DNA from: Glycomyces fuscus
GTDB taxonomy: Bacteria; Actinomycetota; Actinomycetes; Streptosporangiales; Streptosporangiaceae
Direction: 5' to 3'
NCBI GenBank assembly: GCA_002529455.1
Contig: NYMS01000056.1
Location: 1-64,000 of the forward strand
DNA: 64,000 nt
Under the pieces are notes generated by a model that made no database searches, was not told where the DNA came from, and was given only the letters and a program-made list of their open reading frames with translations. Positions 16,040 through 24,597 of the stretch are shown piece after piece. Each line of letters begins with the position of its first letter. Within the stretch, counting starts at the first letter, position 1. The translations under genes and the position numbers were made by a program.

Positions 16040-18670
16040 GTGAGCGAGGACGAGACCGCCGGGAACCCCGCGGACCGGTCGACGGTGGAGGCCGGTCCCG
16101 TGCCGGGGCCGTCCGGAGCCCCCGCGCAGCCGGGTCCACCGGGACCGGTGGGGCACGCGGGGCAACCGGGTCAGCCGGAGCGGCAGGGGCCTCCCGGGCG
16201 ACCGGGGTTCTCGGGGCAACCGGAGCGACCGTGGCAACCGGGACCCTCACACCAGCCCGGGCCACCGGGACAGGCGGGGTTCCCGGGGCAGTACGGCACG
16301 CCGGGACAGGCGGGGTTCCCGGGACAGCACGGCACGCCGGGGCAGTACGGTGCACCGGGGCAGGCGGGGCTCCCCGGGCGGGCGGAGGCTCCCCGGGGGG
16401 CACGGCAGTACGGCCCGCCGTTCACGCACCTGTCCTACGCGCAGTGGTACCAGCAGACGTACCACGACCCCGCCCACCGGTACCGGGAGCGACCGCGGGT
16501 GCCTCTGCCCCAGGCACCGGCGTGGCTGCCGTTCGCCGTGCTCGGCGTGGGTGTGGTGGCCGCGCTGCTGGCCACGTTCGACCGGCCCGGGATCGGCCTG
16601 GTCATCACCGGCGTGGTCGCGGGCCTGACCGCGTTCGCCGCGCTGGTGGTGCGCCCCGCCGTCCCCGGGAGCGGGGTGGACGGCGAGAGGGCCCAGGGCG
16701 TGGAACCGGCGTCCGGGAACGCGGTGTCCGGGGCCGACTGGCCGCCGGGGGCTCCTGCGTTCCCCGAGGCCGCAGGAACCGGTGAGGCCGCTGGGACCAA
16801 CACCCCGGCCGAAACGGGAGGGACACCCGGGACCGCGGAGGCCCACGAGGCCCACGAGGCCGACACCGGCGGAGTACGCGCGCCCGAAAGCGTGACCCCT
16901 GGGGGCGGGGGTGCCCCAGAGACCGACGAGGGTTCCGTCCCCACCTCCTCTGCGGAGGCGAAGGAGGTTCCCGGGGCTCCCGGGGCTCCCGGGGCCAGCG
17001 CACCCGCGCGGGCGGAGGAGACGTCCGGGAGCGCAGAGGCCACAGGGGCCGCCGCCACGGAGCCGACCGCGCCGGTCGCGGCCGCCGCAGCTGGCGGGAC
17101 TGGCGCGGCTGACGGGGCTGGCGCGGCTGACAGGGCCGACGTGACCACCGGAGCCACCGAACACCGGACCGCTCCGCCCCCTGCGGCGTCCGACCCCCAC
17201 CGCGCGGCCGTCACCGCGACCCCGTCGCACGCGGCCGCCGCTCCCCTGCCCCACCCCTCCTCCCACCCCGCCGCCCACGGCACCGTCCACGCATCCGGAC
17301 CCGGGACCGGACCCGCGCCCGAGCCCACACCCGACCGCTACTCCCACACCTGGTCGGCGGTCTACGGCGTGCTCGCCGCCGTCCTGCTGTTCACGGCCGT
17401 GTTCCGTGACGCGGGCTGGGTGCTCGTCTGGACCCTGACCGCGTCCTTCCTCTTCGCCTCGATGGCCTTCGCCGCGCGCAACCCCGCCTCCCGGCAGGGC
17501 GCGGTGGGCGTCGTCACCGGCTCGCTCGCCCTGTTCCGCAACCTGCCCTCCGCCCCGCGGTTCCTGACCGCGCCGCTCCAGGGCGCGCGGTCCCGGCGCC
17601 TGGTCGGTCCGGTCCTGGTCACCACGGTGGTCACGGTCGGCCTGCTGTTCGTCTTCGGCGTGCTCTTCGCCTTCGCCGACCCGGTGTTCGGCAGCTACCT
17701 GGGCCGGGTGTTCAGCGACCTGTTCCTGGAGAACACCGTCCTCGACCCGTTCGGCGACCTGTTCGCCATGGCGGCGGCCGTGCTCCTGACCGGCTCCGCC
17801 GTGCTGGCCGCCCGCCGCGGCCACGCACCGAGGCCCGCGCCCCGCCCCGTGGCCGCCCCCTCCGGGGGGACGTCCCTGCCGGTGTGGGTGTGGACGATCC
17901 CGCTCAGCGCCCTGGTCGTCCTGTTCACCGCGTTCCTCGCGGTGCAGGCCGTCGCCATGTTCGGGGGCGACGAGTACGTCCGGTCCGTCGCCGGGGTCAC
18001 CTACGCCGAGTACGCCCGCCAGGGCTTCTTCCAGCTGGTCGTGGTCAGTCTGCTGGTCCTGTGCGTCATCGCGGGGGCCGTGCGCGTCCTGCCGTCCGGC
18101 GCCACCCGCGTCCTGCGCAACGCCCTCCTCGGGGCGCTGTGCGTCCTCACCCTGGTCATCCTCGCCTCGGCGATGATGCGCCTGCAGCTGTACATCGACA
18201 CCTTCGGGCTGACCCGGATGCGGGCCAGCGCCGAGGCGTGGATCGTGTGGAGCGCGGGGGTGTTCGGCCTGCTTCTCGTGGCGGGTGCGCTCGACACCCT
18301 GGGCCGGTCCGCGGCCTGGCTGCCCCGCGTCACCGCCGCCCTGACCGGAGTGGCCCTGGCCGTGTTCGCCTACGGCAACCCGGACCTGCGCATCGCCGAG
18401 AGCCAGCAGGACCTGGACCCGGCGGTGGTCGACACCTGGTACCTGCGGGGCCTGTCCGCCGACGCGATCCCCGGACTGATGGAGCTGGAGGCCGACAACC
18501 GCGACTGCGCGCTGGTCGGGTTCCAGGACCTGGTCGAGGATCCCGACGCCCTGGACTTCGCCTCGTGGAACCTGTCCCGTCACCAGGGGCGCCGGCAGCT
18601 GGAGGAGCTGGGCCTGTTCGAGATCGGCGGCCAGGCCCACATGGACTGCTACCGCGAGCCCGGCTACTAG
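16040..18670 (+). CDS. Large polytopic membrane protein (DUF4153/DUF4173-like) with collagen-like N-terminus
   Basis: 876 residues if started at GTG 16040 (purine-rich AAAGGGG upstream); an ATG at 16000 is an alternative. Residues about 20-120 are Gly-X-Y rich (GPPGQAGFPGQYGTPGQ). Two helices follow (about 165-210), then about 200 residues of Ala/Pro/Thr-rich low complexity, then six or more membrane helices. The stretch IDTFGLTRMRASAEAWIVWSAGVFGLLL and the C-terminal YLRGLSADAIPGLMELE region resemble DUF4153/DUF4173 proteins of actinomycetes. The role is unknown; a surface or cell-wall-linked function is a guess. The gene stands alone. Confidence 0.75.
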   Translation: MSEDETAGNPADRSTVEAGPVPGPSGAPAQPGPPGPVGHAGQPGQPERQGPPGRPGFSGQPERPWQPGPSHQPGPPGQAGFPGQYGTPGQAGFPGQHGTPGQYGAPGQAGLPGRAEAPRGARQYGPPFTHLSYAQWYQQTYHDPAHRYRERPRVPLPQAPAWLPFAVLGVGVVAALLATFDRPGIGLVITGVVAGLTAFAALVVRPAVPGSGVDGERAQGVEPASGNAVSGADWPPGAPAFPEAAGTGEAAGTNTPAETGGTPGTAEAHEAHEADTGGVRAPESVTPGGGGAPETDEGSVPTSSAEAKEVPGAPGAPGASAPARAEETSGSAEATGAAATEPTAPVAAAAAGGTGAADGAGAADRADVTTGATEHRTAPPPAASDPHRAAVTATPSHAAAAPLPHPSSHPAAHGTVHASGPGTGPAPEPTPDRYSHTWSAVYGVLAAVLLFTAVFRDAGWVLVWTLTASFLFASMAFAARNPASRQGAVGVVTGSLALFRNLPSAPRFLTAPLQGARSRRLVGPVLVTTVVTVGLLFVFGVLFAFADPVFGSYLGRVFSDLFLENTVLDPFGDLFAMAAAVLLTGSAVLAARRGHAPRPAPRPVAAPSGGTSLPVWVWTIPLSALVVLFTAFLAVQAVAMFGGDEYVRSVAGVTYAEYARQGFFQLVVVSLLVLCVIAGAVRVLPSGATRVLRNALLGALCVLTLVILASAMMRLQLYIDTFGLTRMRASAEAWIVWSAGVFGLLLVAGALDTLGRSAAWLPRVTAALTGVALAVFAYGNPDLRIAESQQDLDPAVVDTWYLRGLSADAIPGLMELEADNRDCALVGFQDLVEDPDALDFASWNLSRHQGRRQLEELGLFEIGGQAHMDCYREPGY
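16261..16380 (+). repeat. 36-bp tandem repeat coding Gly-X-Y units
   Basis: A 36-base unit starting GGGACAGGCGGGGTTCCCGG at 16267 recurs at 16303 with few changes and then decays downstream. It encodes GQAGFPGQYGTP-like units of the collagen-like tail. Period and near identity suggest recent slippage or duplication. Confidence 0.8.
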
Positions 18671-18976
18671 ACCGTGCTCCCCTACGCGCCGCGGTACCGT
18701 CCGCCGTCCTCCGCCCGCCCCCGGCGGACGCCTCGCGCGGTCCCCTCCGGGGCACGGCTCCCGCGGCGTTCCCCCGGGTCCGCCCGGGGGCGGGGTCGGG
18801 GGCTCTCCCCCGCCCCCGCGTCCGCCCGCGGACACGGGGGCGGACCCGCCCGGGGGCGGACCCGCCCCGGCGCCGCGCCCCCTCCGGTCCGCGGCGCCGG
18901 GAACCCCCGCGGCGGGACCGGTCGGCCGGTCCTCGCAGCCCGCGCCCCGCGGGACCGGGGCCGCCCGCCTCCCCGG
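18671..18976. other. 306-bp GC-rich spacer between convergent genes
   Basis: No gene seen. A 16-base sequence, GGGGGCGGACCCGCCC, occurs twice in direct tandem at 18836-18851 and 18852-18867; each copy is self-complementary at its ends and could fold. This may be where transcription from both sides ends. Confidence 0.5.
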
Positions 18977-19933
18977 TTACTCCGCGAAGCGGTCGGTCGC
19001 CTCGATCAGGCGGTCCAGGATGCCGGGCTCGCTGAACGCGTGTCCGGCGTCGTCCACGATGTGGAAGTCCGCCTCCGGCCACGCCTTGTGCAGGTCGTAG
19101 GCGGTGCGGGCCGGGGTGCACACGTCGTAGCGGCCCTGCACGATCACGCCGGGGATGTGCCGGATCGCCTCCGCCCCGTCGATGAGCTGGTTCGGCGTGA
19201 GGAATCCGCGGTTGACGAAGTAGTGGTTCTCGATCCGCGCGAAGGCCAGCGCGTAGTCCTCGTCCGCGTGGTGCTCGCGCAGCTCGTGGTTGGGCAGAAG
19301 GGTGACCGTTGACCCCTCCCACACGCTCCACGAGCGCGCGGCCTCCAGGCGCTCCCCCCGGTCCGGCGAGTTCAGGCGGCGCGCGTAGGCGGCGATGAGG
19401 TCGCCGCGCTCCTCCTCGGGGACGGGTGCCAGGTAGGACTCCCACAGGTCCGGGAAGAGGTGGGAGGCGCCCTCCTGGTAGAACCAGCGCAGCTCGCTCT
19501 CGCGCAGGGTGAAGATGCCGCGCACGACGAGCTCGCTGACGCGCTCGGGGTGGCGCTGGGCGTAGGCCAGCGCCAGGCAGCTGCCCCAGGACCCGCCGAA
19601 GACCTGCCAGGACTCCGCGCCGATCATCTCGCGCAGCCGCTCCATGTCCTGGACCAGCGTCCAGGTGGTGTTGGTGGACAGGTCGGTGTCCATCTGGCTG
19701 GCGTGCGGGGTGGAGCGGCCGCAGTTGCGCTGGTCGAACAGCAGGATCCGGTACCGCTCCGGGTCGAAGAGCCTGCGGTGGTCGGGCACGCATCCGCCGC
19801 CGGGGCCGCCGTGCAGGAACACCACGGGCTTGCCCGCGGGGTTGCCGCACAGCTCCCAGTAGACGCGGTGTCCGTCGCCGACGTCGAGCATCCCCGAGTC
19901 GTACGGCTCGATGGGCGGGTACAAGGTACGCAA
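18977..19933 (-). CDS. pip: Prolyl aminopeptidase (proline iminopeptidase)
   Basis: 318 residues, the usual length. The N-terminal LYPPIEPYDSGMLDVGDGHRVYWE, the oxyanion motif HGGPGGGC, LLFDQRNCGRSTPH and the nucleophile elbow GGSWGSCLALAYAQ are diagnostic of S33-family prolyl aminopeptidases; the acid and histidine are seen in GRYDVCTP and DDAGHAFSE. It removes N-terminal proline from peptides. The start is a TTG at 19933, favoured because the conserved N-terminus begins there and AAAGGG lies eight bases upstream. Confidence 0.92.
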   Translation of the reverse strand: MRTLYPPIEPYDSGMLDVGDGHRVYWELCGNPAGKPVVFLHGGPGGGCVPDHRRLFDPERYRILLFDQRNCGRSTPHASQMDTDLSTNTTWTLVQDMERLREMIGAESWQVFGGSWGSCLALAYAQRHPERVSELVVRGIFTLRESELRWFYQEGASHLFPDLWESYLAPVPEEERGDLIAAYARRLNSPDRGERLEAARSWSVWEGSTVTLLPNHELREHHADEDYALAFARIENHYFVNRGFLTPNQLIDGAEAIRHIPGVIVQGRYDVCTPARTAYDLHKAWPEADFHIVDDAGHAFSEPGILDRLIEATDRFAE

Positions 19934-20036
19934 AGCGTGAGCCCTTTCGTGGACGTGGTTCCTCCCCGGGGGTCCCCGGCGGAGGCGGGCGCCGCGGCCG
20001 AAGGCGCCGTGCGGGCACCCGGTGGAGGCCGGCCGG

Positions 20037-20915
20037 TCAGAGCCGGTCGAGGAGTTCGGCCTTCTTGGCGCTGAACTCCTCGTCGGTGAGCAGACCCTCG
20101 GCGTGCAGCCGGCCGAGTTCGCGGATCTTGGCGAAGACCGCCTCGCCGTCGTCGGCCGCCGCGCCGGTGATCGCCGCGGGTCTGTCCGGGGCCTCCCCCG
20201 CCGCGACGTGGGCGTTGATGGTGACGGCCATCAGCAGGGTCTCCTCGCTGCCCCTGGTCCCGTGCGAGGCGAGCGTGAAGAAGTCGTTGTCCAGCGCCGT
20301 GGCCTCGGGGATGGTCACCCCGCGCAGCACGATGCGCAGATAGCCCTCGGTGACGTCGACCGGCGGGTACCAGTGGGCGGTCTCGATCTCGGAGAGCTGG
20401 TAGTCGCGGGACTTCTCCTTCTGCTTGGCCGTGCTGGCCAGCCAGCCGTCCCACTGGAGGCGCACGCGGGTGCCGTCGAAGGCGGCCGACCCCTCGGCCG
20501 TGCGGACCTGGAGCGGGGGCCGGGCCGCCAGGCCCCTGACCACCTCGCGCGCGTCGACCGGATCGGAGAGGGTCTCGCGGGCGAGGCGGGCCGAGGCCGC
20601 GACCTGCTCGGAGTAGTACTCGGCGAGGAGTTCGCTCTCGTGCGGGCCGGTGAGCAGCAGGGGGGTGAGCGCGTCCCGGCCGGGGAGGCCCAGGAGCGTG
20701 TAGGGGTCGGCACCCTCCACCAGCCTCAGCCGGAGCCGCCACCCGTGCTTGCGGCTGCCCCGGTCGAAGTCGACCTCGCGGACGGCCGCCATCGGAACCG
20801 AGCAGCTGCCCAGCGACCGGAACAGGGCGGGCACCTTGCGGCCGGAGCCGAAGCGGATACGGATCGTCTCGTCGTCGATCCGCCAGGTTCCGTGGTGTCC
20901 GCGAAGTTCCTCCAT
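20037..20915 (-). CDS. DUF4429-like protein with C-terminal SHOCT domain
   Basis: 292 residues. The N-terminal two thirds show two PH-like halves (GTWRIDDETIRIRFG... and GSAAFDGTRVRLQWDGW...) as in DUF4429 proteins of actinomycetes. The last about 30 residues (KIRELGRLHAEGLLTDEEFSAKKAELLDRL) are a clear SHOCT motif. The function is unknown; SHOCT domains are thought to mediate oligomerisation. The ATG at 20915 is chosen because AGGA is correctly placed; a GTG two codons upstream also exists. It is a single gene 103 bases upstream of the pip start on the same strand. Confidence 0.8.
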   Translation of the reverse strand: MEELRGHHGTWRIDDETIRIRFGSGRKVPALFRSLGSCSVPMAAVREVDFDRGSRKHGWRLRLRLVEGADPYTLLGLPGRDALTPLLLTGPHESELLAEYYSEQVAASARLARETLSDPVDAREVVRGLAARPPLQVRTAEGSAAFDGTRVRLQWDGWLASTAKQKEKSRDYQLSEIETAHWYPPVDVTEGYLRIVLRGVTIPEATALDNDFFTLASHGTRGSEETLLMAVTINAHVAAGEAPDRPAAITGAAADDGEAVFAKIRELGRLHAEGLLTDEEFSAKKAELLDRL

Positions 20916-21287
20916 GTCCACACATCCTAGAGCCAGCGGACCCCTCGTGAGGGGGCGCGGAACGCTCGGCGGGGCCGGGCGGGAGACGGTCGGCGGGACC
21001 GGGCGCGGGCCGTTCCGGCGACGGCCGTCCGGCCGCCGGGTCCGCGCCCGCGCACCCGGGCACCCGGGCGCACGGGCCCGGGCCGCCGCGGCGGGCACCG
21101 CCCTTGCGGGGGCGCGGCACCGCCACGGGCCCCGCCCGCCGCGGCGGCCCGGCCTCCACCGCTGGTGAGGCGTCACGGTCGCGCATCCCGGGTAGGACCA
21201 GCGGGGCACACCCGTTGCACCGCCCCGCCCGGGCGGGGCCGGCGGACAGTGCGGTCGGCGCCCTGTCCCTGAACCGGAGGTCGCCAG
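20916..21287. other. 372-bp spacer between divergent genes
   Basis: GC-rich DNA with no gene, tRNA or convincing palindrome seen. It must hold the promoters for the DUF4429-like gene and the acyl-CoA ligase. Confidence 0.5.
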
Positions 21288-23006
21288 ATGTCGAGAGAGA
21301 CGGCAGCCGCGGGCGCGGCCGAGTTCCGCGCCGCCCGGGACCTGCTCCTGGAACTGCGCGAGGACCAGCCGAGGGCGTGCCGGGAGTTCACCTGGCCCCG
21401 GCCCGACCGGTTCAACTGGGCGCTGGACCACTTCGACGAGGTGGCGGAGCGGCGGCCGGACCGGACGGCGCTGTGGATCGTGGAGGAGGACGGCGGCCAG
21501 GCCAGGTACACCTACCGGCAGATGTCGGAGCGCTCCGGCCAGGTGGCCAACTGGCTGAACAACCAGGGCGTGCACCCGGGCGACCGGATCCTGCTGATGC
21601 TGGGCAGCCAGGTGGAACTGTGGGAGACCCTGCTGGCCGCGACCAAGCTCGGCGCCGTGGTCTGCCCGACGCCCGCCTCCCTGTCCGAGAGCGACCTGCT
21701 GGACCGGCTGGAGCGCGGCGAGATCGCGCACGTGGTGTGCTCGGCCGCCGAGACCGAGAAGTTCACCTCGCTGCGGGGGCACTGGACGCGGATCTGCACG
21801 GGCTACATGGAGGGGTGGCTGAACTACGCCGACTCCGAGCACGCCGGTCTGGACTTCCGTCCCCCGCACCCCACCCACCCCGACGACCCCCTGCTGCTGT
21901 ACTTCACCTCCGGCACCGCCGCCCGGCCCAAGCTCGTCGTGCACACGCAGCACTCGTATCCGGTGGGGCACCTGTCGACCATGTACTGGCTGGGCGTGCG
22001 GCCGGGTGACGTCCACCTCAACGTGTCCGAGCCCGGGTGGGCCAAGCACGCCTACGGGAGCGTGTTCGCCCCCTGGAACGCCGAGGCGACGGTGCTGGTC
22101 GTCAACCAGGAGCGCTTCGACGCGGCGGGGCTGCTGGACGCGGCCGTGCGCTGCGGGGTGGACACGCTGTGCGCGCCGCCGACGGTGTGGCGGATGCTGG
22201 CGCAGGCCGGCCCGGCCTCGTGGGACCTGGGGCTGCGCGAGGCGGTGGCCGCCGGGGAGCCGCTCAACCCCGAGGTCGTGGACCGCGTGCGCGAGGCGTG
22301 GGGCGTGACCGTGCGCGACGGGTTCGGCCAGACCGAAACGACCATGCTGCTGGGCAACGGCCCCGGGCAGGAGGTGGTGCGGGGGTCGATGGGGCGCGAG
22401 CTGCCGGGCTACGACGTGGTGCTGGTGGACCCGGCCACCGACGAGCCCTCCGACACCGGTCAGGTCTGCGTGGACCTGGCGGGGGACCCGGTGGGGCTGA
22501 TGAAAGGCTACGCCGACAACCCCGACCTCACCCGCGAGGTGTTCCGCGGGGACCGCTACCGCACCGGTGACATCGCCAGCCGGGATTCGAACGGTTACAT
22601 TACCTATATCGGCCGATCCGACGATGTGTTCAAGGCCTCAGATTACCGGATCTCACCATTCGAACTCGAAAGCGTTCTGGTCGAGCACGAATACGTGGCC
22701 GAGGCCGCGGTCGTTCCCTCGCCCGACCCGCTGCGGCTGGCGGTGGCCAAGGCGTACGTGTCCCTGGCCGCGGGGGTGGCCCCGGACGCCGAGACGGCGC
22801 GGTCGATCCTGGCCCACGCCCGCGAGCGCCTGTCGCCGTACAAGAGGGTGCGCCGCCTGGAGTTCGGCGATCTGCCCAAGACCGTCTCCGGTAAGATTCG
22901 TCGCGTGCAGCTGCGTCAGGCCGAGGCCGAGCGCGGCACGGTCGCCGACGGTGCGCGCAACCCGCGCGAGTACTGGGAGGAGGACCTCCCGGAGCTGGGG
23001 CGGTGA
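21288..23006 (+). CDS. Acyl-CoA synthetase (AMP-forming)
   Basis: 572 residues. ATP-binding motif YFTSGTAARPKLVVHT, adenylate motif DGFGQTETT, YRTGDIASRDSNGYITYIGRSDD and the catalytic lysine region KTVSGKIRR place it in the ANL superfamily, closest in layout to medium-chain/acetyl-type acyl-CoA synthetases. It activates a carboxylic acid to its CoA thioester; the chain length is not deducible. GGAGG precedes the ATG at 21288. Codons around 22583-22682, at the hinge between the two domains, are much less GC-rich than the rest. Confidence 0.88.
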   Translation: MSRETAAAGAAEFRAARDLLLELREDQPRACREFTWPRPDRFNWALDHFDEVAERRPDRTALWIVEEDGGQARYTYRQMSERSGQVANWLNNQGVHPGDRILLMLGSQVELWETLLAATKLGAVVCPTPASLSESDLLDRLERGEIAHVVCSAAETEKFTSLRGHWTRICTGYMEGWLNYADSEHAGLDFRPPHPTHPDDPLLLYFTSGTAARPKLVVHTQHSYPVGHLSTMYWLGVRPGDVHLNVSEPGWAKHAYGSVFAPWNAEATVLVVNQERFDAAGLLDAAVRCGVDTLCAPPTVWRMLAQAGPASWDLGLREAVAAGEPLNPEVVDRVREAWGVTVRDGFGQTETTMLLGNGPGQEVVRGSMGRELPGYDVVLVDPATDEPSDTGQVCVDLAGDPVGLMKGYADNPDLTREVFRGDRYRTGDIASRDSNGYITYIGRSDDVFKASDYRISPFELESVLVEHEYVAEAAVVPSPDPLRLAVAKAYVSLAAGVAPDAETARSILAHARERLSPYKRVRRLEFGDLPKTVSGKIRRVQLRQAEAERGTVADGARNPREYWEEDLPELGR

Positions 23007-23064
23007 CCGGCCGGGCGCCGGGACCGTCCCCGGCGGAAATGGCCGCGGGAACCGGGAAAATCCC

Positions 23065-23088
23065 GTCTCACCAAATGAGACACTTTTT
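23065..23088 (+). terminator. Intrinsic terminator after acyl-CoA synthetase
   Basis: GTCTCA-CCAAA-TGAGAC stem-loop followed by ACTTTTT, one of the few U-tract terminators in the window. A second hairpin, CGGGA-AAA-TCCCG (23053-23065), shares one base with it. Confidence 0.75.
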
Positions 23089-23110
23089 CGGCGCCCGAAA
23101 CCGGCGTGGT

Positions 23111-23212
23111 GTTTTCTGTCACGCGAACCGTGCCAACCGACGCGGCCACAGCGCGCCGAGCCGCCCGCGCTACTGTTTTCATAAGACGGTTTTCGTGGCG
23201 ACAGCGGAAAAC
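23111..23212 (+). promoter_or_regulatory. Leader of DAHP synthase with repeated GTTTTC boxes
   Basis: GTTTTC occurs at 23111, 23175 and 23189, and its complement GAAAAC at 23207-23212, only 28 bases before the gene. The last pair can form a hairpin just upstream of the ribosome binding site. Whether this is a regulator site or an RNA switch is unknown. Confidence 0.4.
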
Positions 23213-23240
23213 ACGACAGACGGGACCCGAGGGGAACACC

Positions 23241-24296
23241 ATGCCGAGCACGAACGACACACGGGTGGCCAGTTACAAGCCGCTCATCGCGCCCCGGGAC
23301 CTGCTGGCCGAGCTTCCGCTGGGCCCCGAGCGCAGCGCCCTGGTCGAGGAGTCCCGCGCCGAGGTCAAGCGGGTGCTGGACGGTGACGACGACCGCCTGC
23401 TGGTCGTCGTGGGCCCCTGCTCCGTGCACGACCCCGAGTCCGCCATGGACTACGCCCGCCGCCTGGCCGAGCTGGTGCCCTCCCTGCGCGACGAGCTCTG
23501 CGTCGTGATGCGCGTGTACTTCGAGAAGCCGCGCACCACCGTCGGGTGGAAGGGCCTGATCAACGACCCCGGCCTGGACGACACCTACGACGTGCACCGC
23601 GGCCTGCGCACCGCGCGCAAGCTGCTGCTGGACATCAACTCGCTCGGGCTGCCCGCCGGAACCGAGTTCCTCGACCCCATCACCCCGCAGTACATCGCCG
23701 ACGTCGTCTCCTGGGGCGCGATCGGGGCGCGCACCACCGAGAGCCAGGTGCACCGCCAGCTGAGCAGCGGCCTGAGCACGCCCGTGGGCTTCAAGAACGG
23801 CACCGACGGCGACGTCCAGGTGGCCGTGGACGCGGTCGGCGCCGCCGCCGCCTCGCACACCTTCTTCGGCATCGACCCGGCCGGTGCCGGCTCGGTGGTC
23901 GTCACCGACGGCAACCCGGACTGCCACGTCATCCTGCGCGGCGGCCGCAGCGGCCCCAACTTCGGCGCCGAGCCGGTCAACGCAGCCCTGGACGTCATCG
24001 AGGGCGCCGGACTGCCCCGCCGCCTGATGATCGACGCCAGCCACGCCAACAGCGGCAAGGACCACACCCGCCAGCCGGGTGTGGCCGCCGCGATCGCCGC
24101 GCAGGTCGCCGAGGGCCAGAGGGGCGTCATCGGCGTGATGCTGGAGAGCTTCATCGTCGAGGGGGCCCAGAAGCTGGGCGACCCCGCCGCCCTGACCTAC
24201 GGCCAGTCGATCACCGACAAGTGCATGGGCTGGGAGACCACCGGCGACGTGCTGTCCCAGCTGGCCGAGGCCGTGCGCCAGCGCCGCAAGGCCTAG
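23241..24296 (+). CDS. aroG: 3-deoxy-7-phosphoheptulonate synthase (class I, AroG-type)
   Basis: 351 residues, typical of AroF/G/H enzymes. Key segments: VVVGPCSVHDPESAMDYARRL (active-site cysteine and PEP loop), MRVYFEKPRTTVGWKGLINDP, GARTTESQVHRQLSSGLSTPVGFKNGTDG, LMIDASHANSGKDH and GVMLESFIVEG (metal ligands). It condenses PEP with erythrose 4-phosphate, the first step to aromatic amino acids. GAGGGG precedes the ATG at 23241. Many actinomycetes use the class II enzyme instead, so a second isozyme may exist elsewhere. Confidence 0.93.
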   Translation: MPSTNDTRVASYKPLIAPRDLLAELPLGPERSALVEESRAEVKRVLDGDDDRLLVVVGPCSVHDPESAMDYARRLAELVPSLRDELCVVMRVYFEKPRTTVGWKGLINDPGLDDTYDVHRGLRTARKLLLDINSLGLPAGTEFLDPITPQYIADVVSWGAIGARTTESQVHRQLSSGLSTPVGFKNGTDGDVQVAVDAVGAAAASHTFFGIDPAGAGSVVVTDGNPDCHVILRGGRSGPNFGAEPVNAALDVIEGAGLPRRLMIDASHANSGKDHTRQPGVAAAIAAQVAEGQRGVIGVMLESFIVEGAQKLGDPAALTYGQSITDKCMGWETTGDVLSQLAEAVRQRRKA

Positions 24297-24597
24297 GCGG
24301 CGTTTTCGGGGACCTCCGCTTCGCTTCGCTTCGGTCCGTGTCCGGGCGCCCGGAGCACGGGAACCCCCGGTGTCTGCGGCGGGTTCGCTCGTGCCCACCC
24401 GTCGCCCACCACCCTCGAACGACGCCTACGGCGCAGTCCTCCCACGGAAACCCGCCTCCGCCGCCCCCAGAACCCCGTGGGCGCCCGAACCAACCTGGGG
24501 CCCGTCCACAACAGGCTCTGGTCGAGCCCTCGGACAACACGGTCGGCCCGCTCCCCTCGGGGGCGGGCCGACGCGCGTCGCGGGACCCACGCCGGGC
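24297..24597. other. 301-bp spacer between convergent genes
   Basis: No gene. It contains a short CTTCG tandem (24323-24337 region) and, near the right end, a strong hairpin at 24543-24571. Confidence 0.5.
24543..24571. terminator. Hairpin between aroG and the beta-lactamase-like gene
   Basis: TCGGCCCGC and GCGGGCCGA form a nine-base perfect stem, continued inward by CCCC/GGGG around one bulged T. It is placed between converging genes, 26 bases past the lactamase stop. Confidence 0.65.

Noticed and set aside
16247..18835. 862-codon minus-strand frame opposite the collagen-like membrane protein
   Set aside because: Gly/Arg/His-rich shadow; the plus strand has membrane helices and a plausible start.
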